Shown in pieces: positions 1 to 7,223 of a DNA stretch of 62,245 bases. Within the stretch, counting starts at the first letter, position 1, and each line of letters starts with the position of its first letter. The notes below the pieces were generated by a model that searched no databases, was not told where the DNA came from, and saw only the letters and a program-made list of their open reading frames with translations. The position numbers were made by a program, and so were the translations under genes. Origin of the DNA: JAFGMQ01 sp036733345 (GTDB taxonomy: Bacteria > Desulfobacterota > DSM-4660 > Desulfatiglandales > Desulfatiglandaceae); contig DAINAR010000015.1 in assembly GCA_036733345.1 (NCBI GenBank), forward strand, positions 1 through 62,245. Direction: 5' to 3'.

Positions 1-78
1 GAACTTCCTTTGCTTCACTCCATCCGCCAAGGCTGCGTATCAGGCCTCCACCTGTCAATTCAGGTTTGCGGCCTTCTT
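1..78 (-). pseudogene. Fragment resembling a REP-associated (Y1-type) transposase, cut by the window edge
   Basis: Read on the minus strand, this stretch gives EGRKPELTGGGLIRSLGGW and continues off the left edge. The GGGLIRS.GGW pattern is one I associate with REP-associated tyrosine transposase-like proteins, but this rests on memory of the pattern only. A stop lies immediately upstream in this frame. A different frame (PGYFEKNK) leads into it across a run of seven A at about 87-93, so a frameshift is likely. The same DNA can also fold as a hairpin (42-46 with 70-74, 50-54 with 61-65) followed by T-rich sequence, so a terminator is an alternative reading. Confidence 0.3.
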
Positions 79-286
79 ATTTTTTTCAAAATATCCAGGA
101 ATATATTCTGTTGCGGAAAAGGAAGTGGGCATGATTAGATGTGAATTCACCCACATTTATGGAAGAAGCGGAGTTATTTAAACTGGAAAAAAAGACTTCG
201 AAAAGATATAAGGTATTTCCAGGGAAGTTAATAGCTTAATGTTTCATTTGAAGACCAGGATACGAACATAGAATAACGAGGCATGA

Positions 287-919
287 ATGGCAAATCCCTG
301 GCTTAAGATACCGGCATCTGACTATGAAGGCCATATGGACAGCCCTGAGGTTGCCCAGTTATCATTTCTGGCTCAGGCCTTCAGGGAATGCCTTGAGAGA
401 TATGACAGCAGCTCCATAGCATTGCTTGGCTGTGCTACGGGCAACGGTATGGATTATGTAAATAATTCTGTCACCCGGCGGCTTACAGCCGTAGATATCA
501 ATCCCGAATACCTGGAGGTGCTTCGGCAACGATATCAGGAACGGGTTCCGGGTCTGGAAGTAATAAAAGCCGACCTTGAAACATACACAGGAGAGAACAA
601 TACATATTCTCTTATATTTGCCGGGCTGATATTTGAATATCTGAAACCTAAGGTATTACTTCAAAGGATAGCAGGCTGGCTTCGCCCCGCAGGTGTAATG
701 GTATCTATCCTTCAGCTTCCGGCAAAGAACTCAGGGAAGGTATCGGAGACTCCATACAAAAGCCTCAGGGCTCTTGATCCAATAATGAACCTGATATCCT
801 CAGACAGGTTTAAGGGCATGGCTAATGAGGCAGGACTGCGGGAGACAGAAGCAAAGACAGTTACTCTTGAGTCAGGCAAGCCCTTTTATATCGGCACATA
901 TAAAAGATCTGAGGATTAG
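287..919 (+). CDS. Class I SAM-dependent methyltransferase
   Basis: A 210-residue soluble protein with a Rossmann-type methyltransferase fold. Motif I is LLGCATGNG at residues 46-54, and the acidic residue that would bind the SAM ribose is D70 in AVDIN, at the end of strand 2. The segment IFAGLIFEYL fits motif post-II, and the rest fits the Methyltransf_12/25 type. The substrate cannot be told from sequence. The start at 287 is preceded by GAGG at 278-281; another ATG at 283 is in a different frame. It stands alone, convergent with the next gene, with no obvious operon partner. Family assignment is good; function is open. Confidence 0.8.
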   Translation: MANPWLKIPASDYEGHMDSPEVAQLSFLAQAFRECLERYDSSSIALLGCATGNGMDYVNNSVTRRLTAVDINPEYLEVLRQRYQERVPGLEVIKADLETYTGENNTYSLIFAGLIFEYLKPKVLLQRIAGWLRPAGVMVSILQLPAKNSGKVSETPYKSLRALDPIMNLISSDRFKGMANEAGLRETEAKTVTLESGKPFYIGTYKRSED

Positions 920-985
920 AATAAACGGGATGGGCCGAAGCCGTGTTTTGGGATAAAGGCGAGGGAAAAATGCAGTCGGTATCCT

Positions 986-2731
986 TTAAGAGTCAGGTGC
1001 GGCCTCTTTTATATACTCAATTTCCCTTTTGAAGATCCTTCGAAGGAGGGCAATAGAACATCCATAGGTGGCCTCGATGCCTGCATAGCCAAGCCTCCTG
1101 CTTAAGAGGCTTTCACGTCTGCTGTATGGTGTGTCTGAGGCATAATGGAGGATTCCGATATCATATATGTCCTCCGAGGGAAGATTAATAGATTTCCGGA
1201 CAGGGTACCTGTCAGGATAGAGGTCTTCATAAAGCGCACACAGATAGGGCCCTGCCTCCATTTCTATACCATTATAGTCGTCTTTGTGGAATATCTTCAT
1301 GCTATCCTGATTCTGCAAAAATGTTCCTCTCACAGACACGGATTTCTGGTTGTCAAATACTGCAGATTCATTCAGGTATCCTATAATATCCTTGACCGAA
1401 AAACAGTTTTTAAAGAAAAAAAGATTCCGGGACAGGGTATCATAAACAACGTTGGGTATGATAATATCTCCTATCCTTCCGCATATGGTCCCGGATTTTC
1501 CCATGATATAGATACCCCTGATTTCCTTTACACTTGAGAGCATCTGGGAGAGGATATGGTATGCAGCAAAACCAAGCGGGTATTCTATATTTATGATCAT
1601 GGCCCTGCTATTAGAGAGTAGCTCCGCATTTTTTGAATATAGGCGTTTATCCATCCTGTCCGGCACGAGTTTCCGAAGATCAATAAGCTGTGCCCTGAGG
1701 TCGAGATAGGGGGATGGGTGGTAGTGGAGGATGCCCGCTTCCTCCTCCATTTTCCTGAGATTTTTAAGATTCTCTTTATCTGAATCTATAAAATGCCTCA
1801 TTGCATAGTAGACAAAATTCGCCTGAGGTCCCTCCTCATTGTCTGCCTCCAGCATCTTCCAATGGTGTTTAATATCCTCTGTATCATTGGTGAGGGTGTG
1901 ATCTATAATTTTTTGTCTGTAATTTGAAGCAAAGCCGGAAAGGAGATTGCTTATACTGTGCGTATTGCTGGAGATGATATAGACCGGGCGGAATTCTATA
2001 AGCGTCTCTTTAAAGCGTCGAATCAGTTCCTCCCACCAGTTCTGAACTGCGCGCCTGTAGTCACTGAAACCTCCTGCAAGGAGACACACCTTTATATTTT
2101 TAGGTGCTGATGCTATGGCAGCGATTTTACGGTCCCAGTTTTCGCCCCAGACCTCCTTGATAAGTTCCCAGTCATCATGGGAAAGCCGCAGTATTTTTTT
2201 TAATTCTCCTTCTACAGCCGCGGCTTTTATCTCCCCATCTGCCAATTTGTTTCCAAGAGGGCTTTCCGACAGAAACCGATGCATCTTGTTCCACTCAATC
2301 TGCAGGGCGGTGAGTGAGGGGATAAGGTCATCTATGTCTGACAGGCTGCATACATATACAGCAAGCGTGGAGTCCCCATCGAAAAGAACAAGCCTGTTTC
2401 TGGCCTTTGAGCTTATATTCTGCCAATTTAATATATCGCCTATGCCGCCATCCTTGAAGACGTCATCATTCTGTCCCATTACTACCCGTGAAATCCTGTC
2501 CATACAATCGGGAAGACGTTTAGCAGCATAAAGGAAGGCCGATATATCCACCTCCCCTGATTCAGCTAATCTGTGCAGGTTTGATTCCATCTCGGCATGA
2601 CTTTGTTCCAGGACCCGCAGGTAGAGTTCTCCGCTGCTTCGGAGCAGGGCATAGTAGTTCCTTATGTGTTTATCTACCTGTTCGGATTCAAGATCGTGTT
2701 CCCTGTTAGTCATCTTTTCTTTGTTTCCCAT
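986..2731 (-). CDS. Uncharacterised protein with a C-terminal nucleoside phosphorylase-like domain
   Basis: About 581 residues. Numbered from the longest possible start (2764), the C-terminal part (about 400-590) looks like the PNP/UDP phosphorylase fold: IMGKSGTICGRIGD near 421-433, a glycine-rich loop followed by GDIIIP, and IEMEAGP near 500-506, matching the purine-binding EME motif of that superfamily. The N-terminal 390 residues are mostly helical and unrecognised; a conserved-looking SSNTHS sits near 264. The start at 2731 (MGNKEK) is chosen because GAGGGAG lies just upstream; 2713 is an alternative, and the 2764 start has no better ribosome site and would overlap the permease gene. It lies downstream of a purine permease in the same direction and 10 bp away, which points to purine nucleoside or base metabolism. 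The exact reaction is not known. Confidence 0.75.
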   Translation of the reverse strand: MGNKEKMTNREHDLESEQVDKHIRNYYALLRSSGELYLRVLEQSHAEMESNLHRLAESGEVDISAFLYAAKRLPDCMDRISRVVMGQNDDVFKDGGIGDILNWQNISSKARNRLVLFDGDSTLAVYVCSLSDIDDLIPSLTALQIEWNKMHRFLSESPLGNKLADGEIKAAAVEGELKKILRLSHDDWELIKEVWGENWDRKIAAIASAPKNIKVCLLAGGFSDYRRAVQNWWEELIRRFKETLIEFRPVYIISSNTHSISNLLSGFASNYRQKIIDHTLTNDTEDIKHHWKMLEADNEEGPQANFVYYAMRHFIDSDKENLKNLRKMEEEAGILHYHPSPYLDLRAQLIDLRKLVPDRMDKRLYSKNAELLSNSRAMIINIEYPLGFAAYHILSQMLSSVKEIRGIYIMGKSGTICGRIGDIIIPNVVYDTLSRNLFFFKNCFSVKDIIGYLNESAVFDNQKSVSVRGTFLQNQDSMKIFHKDDYNGIEMEAGPYLCALYEDLYPDRYPVRKSINLPSEDIYDIGILHYASDTPYSRRESLLSRRLGYAGIEATYGCSIALLRRIFKREIEYIKEAAPDS

Positions 2732-2741
2732 TCTCCCTCTG

Positions 2742-4058
2742 TTAGATTTTGAAATGATGTACATCCATAAGAAAGAGAAGTGACAGGATGTCCGTAATCC
2801 AGAGCATAAGAGGGACCTGATGCCATTTGCCCTGAGCTGCTTTTAGAAAGCTCCAGCTTATACACCCCCAGATGATCCCCTGAGTAATTGAGTATGTAAG
2901 AGGGATAAGGAGCATTGACATAAAGAATGGTATGACCTCATCATATCGCTCCCACCTCACATACACCAGTGGCTTGAGCATGAATACGCCCGCAAGCACG
3001 AGTACAGGGGCGGTAGCTATAGAGGGTACAAGGGAGAGCAGAGGAGAAAGAAACAGAAAGGGGAGAAAGAGGAGGCCCGCAATAACAGAGGTAAGCCCTG
3101 TCCTCCCTCCTTCTTTTACCCCGGTTGCGGATTCGATATAGCATGTGGCGGGGCTTGTTCCTATAAGGGACGATGCGAGGACGCCCGCTGCGTCTGCAAC
3201 CATGCTTTTTTTTATGTTTTTTGGATCACCTTCCTCGTCTATCAGATTGCCTGCCTCGCATACTCCTACGCATGTTGCAAGGCTGTCAAAAAGGCAGGTG
3301 AAAAGGAATACAAATATGATAGGCCAGAGGGATAATCTGAGGGATCCGATTATGTCCAGTTTGAAAAGGAGGCTGAAATCGGGAGCTGACCATAGTCCTG
3401 TCCAGTTTAAAAGGGTTGTTTCTCCCCACGTTCTCCCTATTGGCCATGAAAGAATGGTCGTAAAAAGGATGCCAAGGATCAGGCTGCCCTTAACCTTTTT
3501 GACAATAAGGATAGCTGTGAAAAGCAATCCGATAATAAAGGTTATGGTTATGATATTTATCTTTCCCCAGCCCCATATCCCACCGACAGGATCAGGCTCA
3601 ATAAACCCTGCGGACTCAAATCCGATAAGGGCAATAAAGAGGCCAATGCCTGCTGCTATACCAAAGCGAAGGACTCTTGGCACACCATTGACAATAAACT
3701 TATTGCGGTCACAGAGTGTCAAAATCAGGAAAAAAATTCCTGCCCAGAAGATACAGCCCAGAGCGGTTTCCCAGGGCACATTTTCAGCTTTTACAATTAC
3801 ATAGACAAAGAGGTGATTAATTCCCATTCCAGGTGCGGTAATAATTGGATTTTTTGCATACATCCCCATCATTATGCTGGAAAATGCGCTTATAATTACT
3901 GTAGCGGTCAGGACTCCATTGAAAGGCATACCGGTTTGCTGAAGAATAGACGGGTTCAGCACGATGACATACATTGAGGCCAGAAAGGATGTGAACCCTG
4001 CAAGGAACTCTGTATTAAGGTCAGTGCCGTTATTGTGTAGGTCAAACAATCCGGGCAT
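2742..4058 (-). CDS. AzgA/PbuG-type purine (adenine/hypoxanthine/guanine) permease
   Basis: A 438-residue inner membrane transporter of the NCS2/AzgA nucleobase:cation symporter group. The AzgA signature NPIITAPGMGIN lies at about residues 70-81, and GIGLFIALIGFESAGF at about 137-152 matches the central helices. Twelve or more hydrophobic segments span the protein. The family imports purine bases with protons. It is followed closely by a nucleoside phosphorylase-like gene, so the two probably form a purine salvage operon. No purine riboswitch is visible in the 200 bp upstream. The start MPGLFDLHNN lacks a strong Shine-Dalgarno sequence but matches the usual family N-terminus. Substrate choice among purines is not decided by the sequence. 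Confidence 0.87.
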   Translation of the reverse strand: MPGLFDLHNNGTDLNTEFLAGFTSFLASMYVIVLNPSILQQTGMPFNGVLTATVIISAFSSIMMGMYAKNPIITAPGMGINHLFVYVIVKAENVPWETALGCIFWAGIFFLILTLCDRNKFIVNGVPRVLRFGIAAGIGLFIALIGFESAGFIEPDPVGGIWGWGKINIITITFIIGLLFTAILIVKKVKGSLILGILFTTILSWPIGRTWGETTLLNWTGLWSAPDFSLLFKLDIIGSLRLSLWPIIFVFLFTCLFDSLATCVGVCEAGNLIDEEGDPKNIKKSMVADAAGVLASSLIGTSPATCYIESATGVKEGGRTGLTSVIAGLLFLPFLFLSPLLSLVPSIATAPVLVLAGVFMLKPLVYVRWERYDEVIPFFMSMLLIPLTYSITQGIIWGCISWSFLKAAQGKWHQVPLMLWITDILSLLFLMDVHHFKI

Positions 4059-4257
4059 AGAGCAATGTTATAAAAGCTTAAAAAGTAATTGATGCCCTCC
4101 ACAGCAACTGCCGCTACCAGGCAGAGAAGATTCAGTTGCATGGAAAACAAAAGTGTGTTTATTTAATATCTTAGGACAGATAATGAGTACAGCAGTACAT
4201 AAAGCATATGAAAGCTATCTTCAACAATAAACAGGATTACCGACAAAGATATAAAAA

Positions 4258-4917
4258 TTATTTCTCTGCAAGCTCAATCACCTTCTCCACCAGTTTCCGG
4301 ATACCTTCTGCAACTTCCTTGATTCCGGGGGCCAGCATGTATGCCGGAGTGGTAACGATCCTGTTTTTAATATCCACATGGATCATATCCACTTCGCAGA
4401 CCTTGTGCCGGCCTCCCATCGCTTCGATAGCTGAAGCCGTAGCCTTATCGTTTCCAATAGTTACTTCGGGGTTAATATTCGATAGCCCCTTTGTAAGAGT
4501 GGCAGGGGCAATACAGATGGCTCCTATTGGTTTTCCGGCTTTTATCATTTCATTGAGGAGTCGTTTGACTTCCGGGTGAACCGAAGCATCCGGCCCTTTG
4601 AAAGCAAAATCACTCAGGTTTTTTGCAGCACCTGCTCCACCCGGGAGTATCAACCCGTCAATGTCAGATGCTTCAATGCCCTTAATATCCGTGATTTCAC
4701 CTCGGGCAATTCGTGCGGATTCCACAAGGACATTCCTCTTTTCTTTCGTTACTTCCTGAGTTATGTGATTGATAACATGATATTGATCCATATCCGGGGC
4801 CATACAGATGATCTCAGCTCCTGCCCTGTCCAATGCGAGAAGCGTCAATACCGCTTCATGGATTTCAGAGCCATCGTAAACTCCACAGCCTGAAAGAATA
4901 ACACCGATTTTAGCCAT
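4258..4917 (-). CDS. elbB: Isoprenoid biosynthesis glyoxalase ElbB (DJ-1/PfpI superfamily)
   Basis: A 219-residue cytoplasmic protein. It begins with KIGVILSGCGVYDGSEIHEA, the typical ElbB N-terminus, and has the nucleophile-elbow cysteine C135 in GAICIAPA. LILPGGAGAAKN at 89-100 is also typical of the family. E. coli ElbB has glyoxalase activity in vitro and was linked to isoprenoid production; its physiological role is unsettled. Length agrees with the family (about 217-220). AGGAG sits just before the ATG. It is a single minus-strand gene between the purine genes and a long AT-rich gap that presumably carries its promoter. Confidence 0.9.
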   Translation of the reverse strand: MAKIGVILSGCGVYDGSEIHEAVLTLLALDRAGAEIICMAPDMDQYHVINHITQEVTKEKRNVLVESARIARGEITDIKGIEASDIDGLILPGGAGAAKNLSDFAFKGPDASVHPEVKRLLNEMIKAGKPIGAICIAPATLTKGLSNINPEVTIGNDKATASAIEAMGGRHKVCEVDMIHVDIKNRIVTTPAYMLAPGIKEVAEGIRKLVEKVIELAEK

Positions 4918-5442
4918 AATTAGAACTCCTTTTTTAGCTTCAAAACATTACCTTTTGCCCATTTTCTGATGCCCTGAGGGTCGGGATTTGTCAATGGGCT
5001 TAATCTTTACACTCCTGAGATGAATTCTTGAAATAATCAAATGTAATAAACGGTAAAATTATTGATATTTCTTAATCCATAACCGAATTAAATGGTTTGA
5101 AATTAAATTTAATAAATATTATTTATATCATAAAAATTAAATTCCGTAAAGGTTTGTAAAAAGAGCAAAATTCATGATATACAAAGCTCATATTAGACAC
5201 ATACTTACATTACACTGCAGTAACAACGAGATGAAGCACAGCGAACAAATTGTCTTTTTACGAGACTGGCAATTTTATAACATTTTAAACCAACATATAT
5301 CAATATTAAAAACATTGTTTATTTTTATGACCCTGAATAAAATCCTTAACCTCAAGACATGGTGCAAACTGTTTTTGTTGCATGAAGACAGGGCCTGTGA
5401 TAAAAGAAATTTTAATTAATACAATCAAATATTGAGAAGGAA
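4918..5442. other. AT-rich intergenic region between divergent genes
   Basis: This 525-bp stretch separates elbB (minus) from yjbQ (plus) and must hold both promoters. It is strongly AT-rich. The only plus-strand open frame of note (5174-5419, 81 codons) has no ribosome site, atypical composition and no recognisable motif, so I do not call it a gene. Confidence 0.6.
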
Positions 5443-5862
5443 ATGACTGTAAAAAACAGCTGTCTTATTGCTAAAACAACAGATAGAACAGATATCATTG
5501 ATATAACCGGAAAGGTAACTGAAGAGCTTGTTAATTCATCTATACTGAATGGTTTTATTACTGTTTTTGTCCCCGGTTCAACTGCTGCCCTTACTACAAT
5601 AGAATTTGAAAGCGGGGTCATAAATGATTTAAGAAATGCTATTCAGAGGATGGCCCCTGAAGACCTTTATTATGAACACAACGAAAGGTGGGGTGATGGT
5701 AACGGTTATTCTCATGTACGCGCTGCAATGATCGGACCGTCAATGCAGATTCCTGTTATTGATGGCAGCATGACCCTGGGTACATGGCAGCAGATAGTCC
5801 TGCTCGATTTCGATAACAGGCCCCGGGAACGTCGAATTCTAGTGCAGATATTCGGGGAATAG
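5443..5862 (+). CDS. yjbQ: YjbQ family (UPF0047) protein
   Basis: A 139-residue protein of the YjbQ/UPF0047 family (secondary thiamine-phosphate synthase enzyme, TIGR00149). Typical stretches are the VFVPGSTAALTTIEFE segment, HNERWGDGNGYSHVRAA near 80-96 and PVIDGSMTLGTWQQIVLLDFD near 105-125. The conserved His and Asp/Glu residues there form the metal site seen in family structures. Some members rescue thiamine phosphate synthase mutants weakly; the physiological role is not established. AGAAGGAA precedes the ATG. It is followed 34 bp later by the phoH-like gene and may head the long plus-strand run. Confidence 0.9.
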   Translation: MTVKNSCLIAKTTDRTDIIDITGKVTEELVNSSILNGFITVFVPGSTAALTTIEFESGVINDLRNAIQRMAPEDLYYEHNERWGDGNGYSHVRAAMIGPSMQIPVIDGSMTLGTWQQIVLLDFDNRPRERRILVQIFGE

Positions 5863-5896
5863 GTTCTGAAATATTGAATGAGTATGAGGTGTATTT

Positions 5897-6862
5897 TTGA
5901 AGGAAAATAAGAAACTGGTTTTTCCAGATCCGGAATTGGTGAGATCATTATGCGGTGAGCATAATATGCATATACAATTACTGGAAAAAAAGATTGGAGT
6001 TTCAGTACATGTGAGGGGAAATGTCCTGCTGCTTGAAGGCGGGGATTGGGAAGTCGAATTATCCGAGGCGGTGCTTAATCAGTTATATGGACTTTTGAAA
6101 GCAAATTATCCTGTTTACAATAATGATGTAGATTATGCCATAAGGGTCCTGAGCAGTGATCAGTCTATTGATCTTAAAAAGATATTCATGGACGAGGTAT
6201 ATATTTCCTCCAAGAAAAAAGTCATAACACCAAAGACTTCAAATCAGAAAAAATATATTGACAGTATAAGAAAATATGACATTGTCTTCGGGATCGGCCC
6301 TGCCGGAACGGGAAAGACATATCTTGCAATGGCCATGGCAATGGCATCTCTTGTCAAAAAGGATGTGAGCAGGCTTATTCTGACAAGACCTGCCGTGGAG
6401 GCCGGAGAGCATCTGGGTTTTCTGCCTGGAGATCTTTATGAAAAGGTAAATCCATATCTGAGGCCCCTGTATGATGCTTTGCATGATATGATGGATTTTG
6501 AAAATGCATCTAATCTTCTTGACCAGGGGATAATAGAAGTTGCGCCACTTGCTTTTATGAGGGGAAGGACACTAAATGACGCATTCGTTATTATGGATGA
6601 AGCACAGAACGTCACTTCTGAGCAGATGAAGATGTTTTTAACTCGTCTCGGTTTCAGCTCAAAGGCGATTATAACTGGAGATATAACCCAAACAGATCTT
6701 CCGGAGGGAAAAATTTCTGGACTCATTGAAGCTACCGGGGTGCTGAAGGACATAAAAGGTATCCAGTTTGTATATTTTACCAGGGATGATGTGGTAAGGC
6801 ACCCGTTGGTCCAGGAAATAATTGACGCTTACGAAAATATGGGTAATAAACGTAACAGCTAA
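5897..6862 (+). CDS. ybeZ: PhoH-like ATPase (YbeZ type)
   Basis: A 321-residue cytoplasmic P-loop ATPase. Residues 1-85 form the usual N-terminal domain of this family; the ATPase core has Walker A GPAGTGKT at 134-141 and Walker B IMDEAQN near 233-239. PhoH/YbeZ proteins are predicted RNA helicase-like ATPases and usually sit with ybeY, as here, where only the 7TM-HD gene intervenes. Together they are thought to act in RNA and ribosome maturation. The start is TTG at 5897 with GAGGT at 5886-5890; no ATG fits in frame upstream of the conserved N-terminus. Confidence 0.9.
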   Translation: MKENKKLVFPDPELVRSLCGEHNMHIQLLEKKIGVSVHVRGNVLLLEGGDWEVELSEAVLNQLYGLLKANYPVYNNDVDYAIRVLSSDQSIDLKKIFMDEVYISSKKKVITPKTSNQKKYIDSIRKYDIVFGIGPAGTGKTYLAMAMAMASLVKKDVSRLILTRPAVEAGEHLGFLPGDLYEKVNPYLRPLYDALHDMMDFENASNLLDQGIIEVAPLAFMRGRTLNDAFVIMDEAQNVTSEQMKMFLTRLGFSSKAIITGDITQTDLPEGKISGLIEATGVLKDIKGIQFVYFTRDDVVRHPLVQEIIDAYENMGNKRNS

Positions 6863-7223
6863 CTGAGCTGACTCATATATGTCTGTTTTCGTTGATTTCA
6901 GCGTTTGTTTTTAATGTTAATGTGACTAAGATATTAGATACATCGTCAAGCCATAAATCGATAAAAGATCTGCAGACAAGCCAGAGGCGGATAAATTTAT
7001 GAAATTTTCTAATGTATGGGTGTCTGTCCCGATATAAATCATTTCAGGGCGGTTCAAATCCTTATCTTCCTCCTTTAAAGAGCCGGGATCCTCAACTTGA
7101 GCCTGCGAAAAATTATCTCATGTGGATTTATACTGCTAAAGCTAAAGCCATCCAGGTTTTTAAAGAGGCACTTCCAGGATGAAAGACTTTGACTGGTATT
7201 GGCCGGAAATGAGCGTTTGAAAT
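6863..7223 (+). other. Gap with a possible small ORF (7012-7182)
   Basis: This 361-bp interval breaks the otherwise tight phoH-7TM-HD-ybeY order. It holds one open frame, 7012-7182, of 56 codons starting MYGCLSRYKSF and ending FKEALPG. The residue composition looks protein-like, but there is no Shine-Dalgarno sequence and no family I recognise. It could be a small gene, a decayed fragment or chance. No convincing promoter or hairpin terminator was seen. Confidence 0.25.

Noticed and set aside
42..93. Hairpin followed by T-rich sequence at the left edge
   Set aside because: It could be an intrinsic terminator, but the same bases read as a conserved-looking transposase fragment on the other strand, so I do not list it as a terminator.
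5174..5419. 81-codon open frame between elbB and yjbQ
   Set aside because: No ribosome site, skewed composition of AT-rich non-coding DNA, no recognisable motif.
7040..7075. GGTTCAAATCC resembling a tRNA T-loop
   Set aside because: The flanks do not pair as a T-stem and no acceptor, D or anticodon arm can be built around it; the stretch lies in an open frame.
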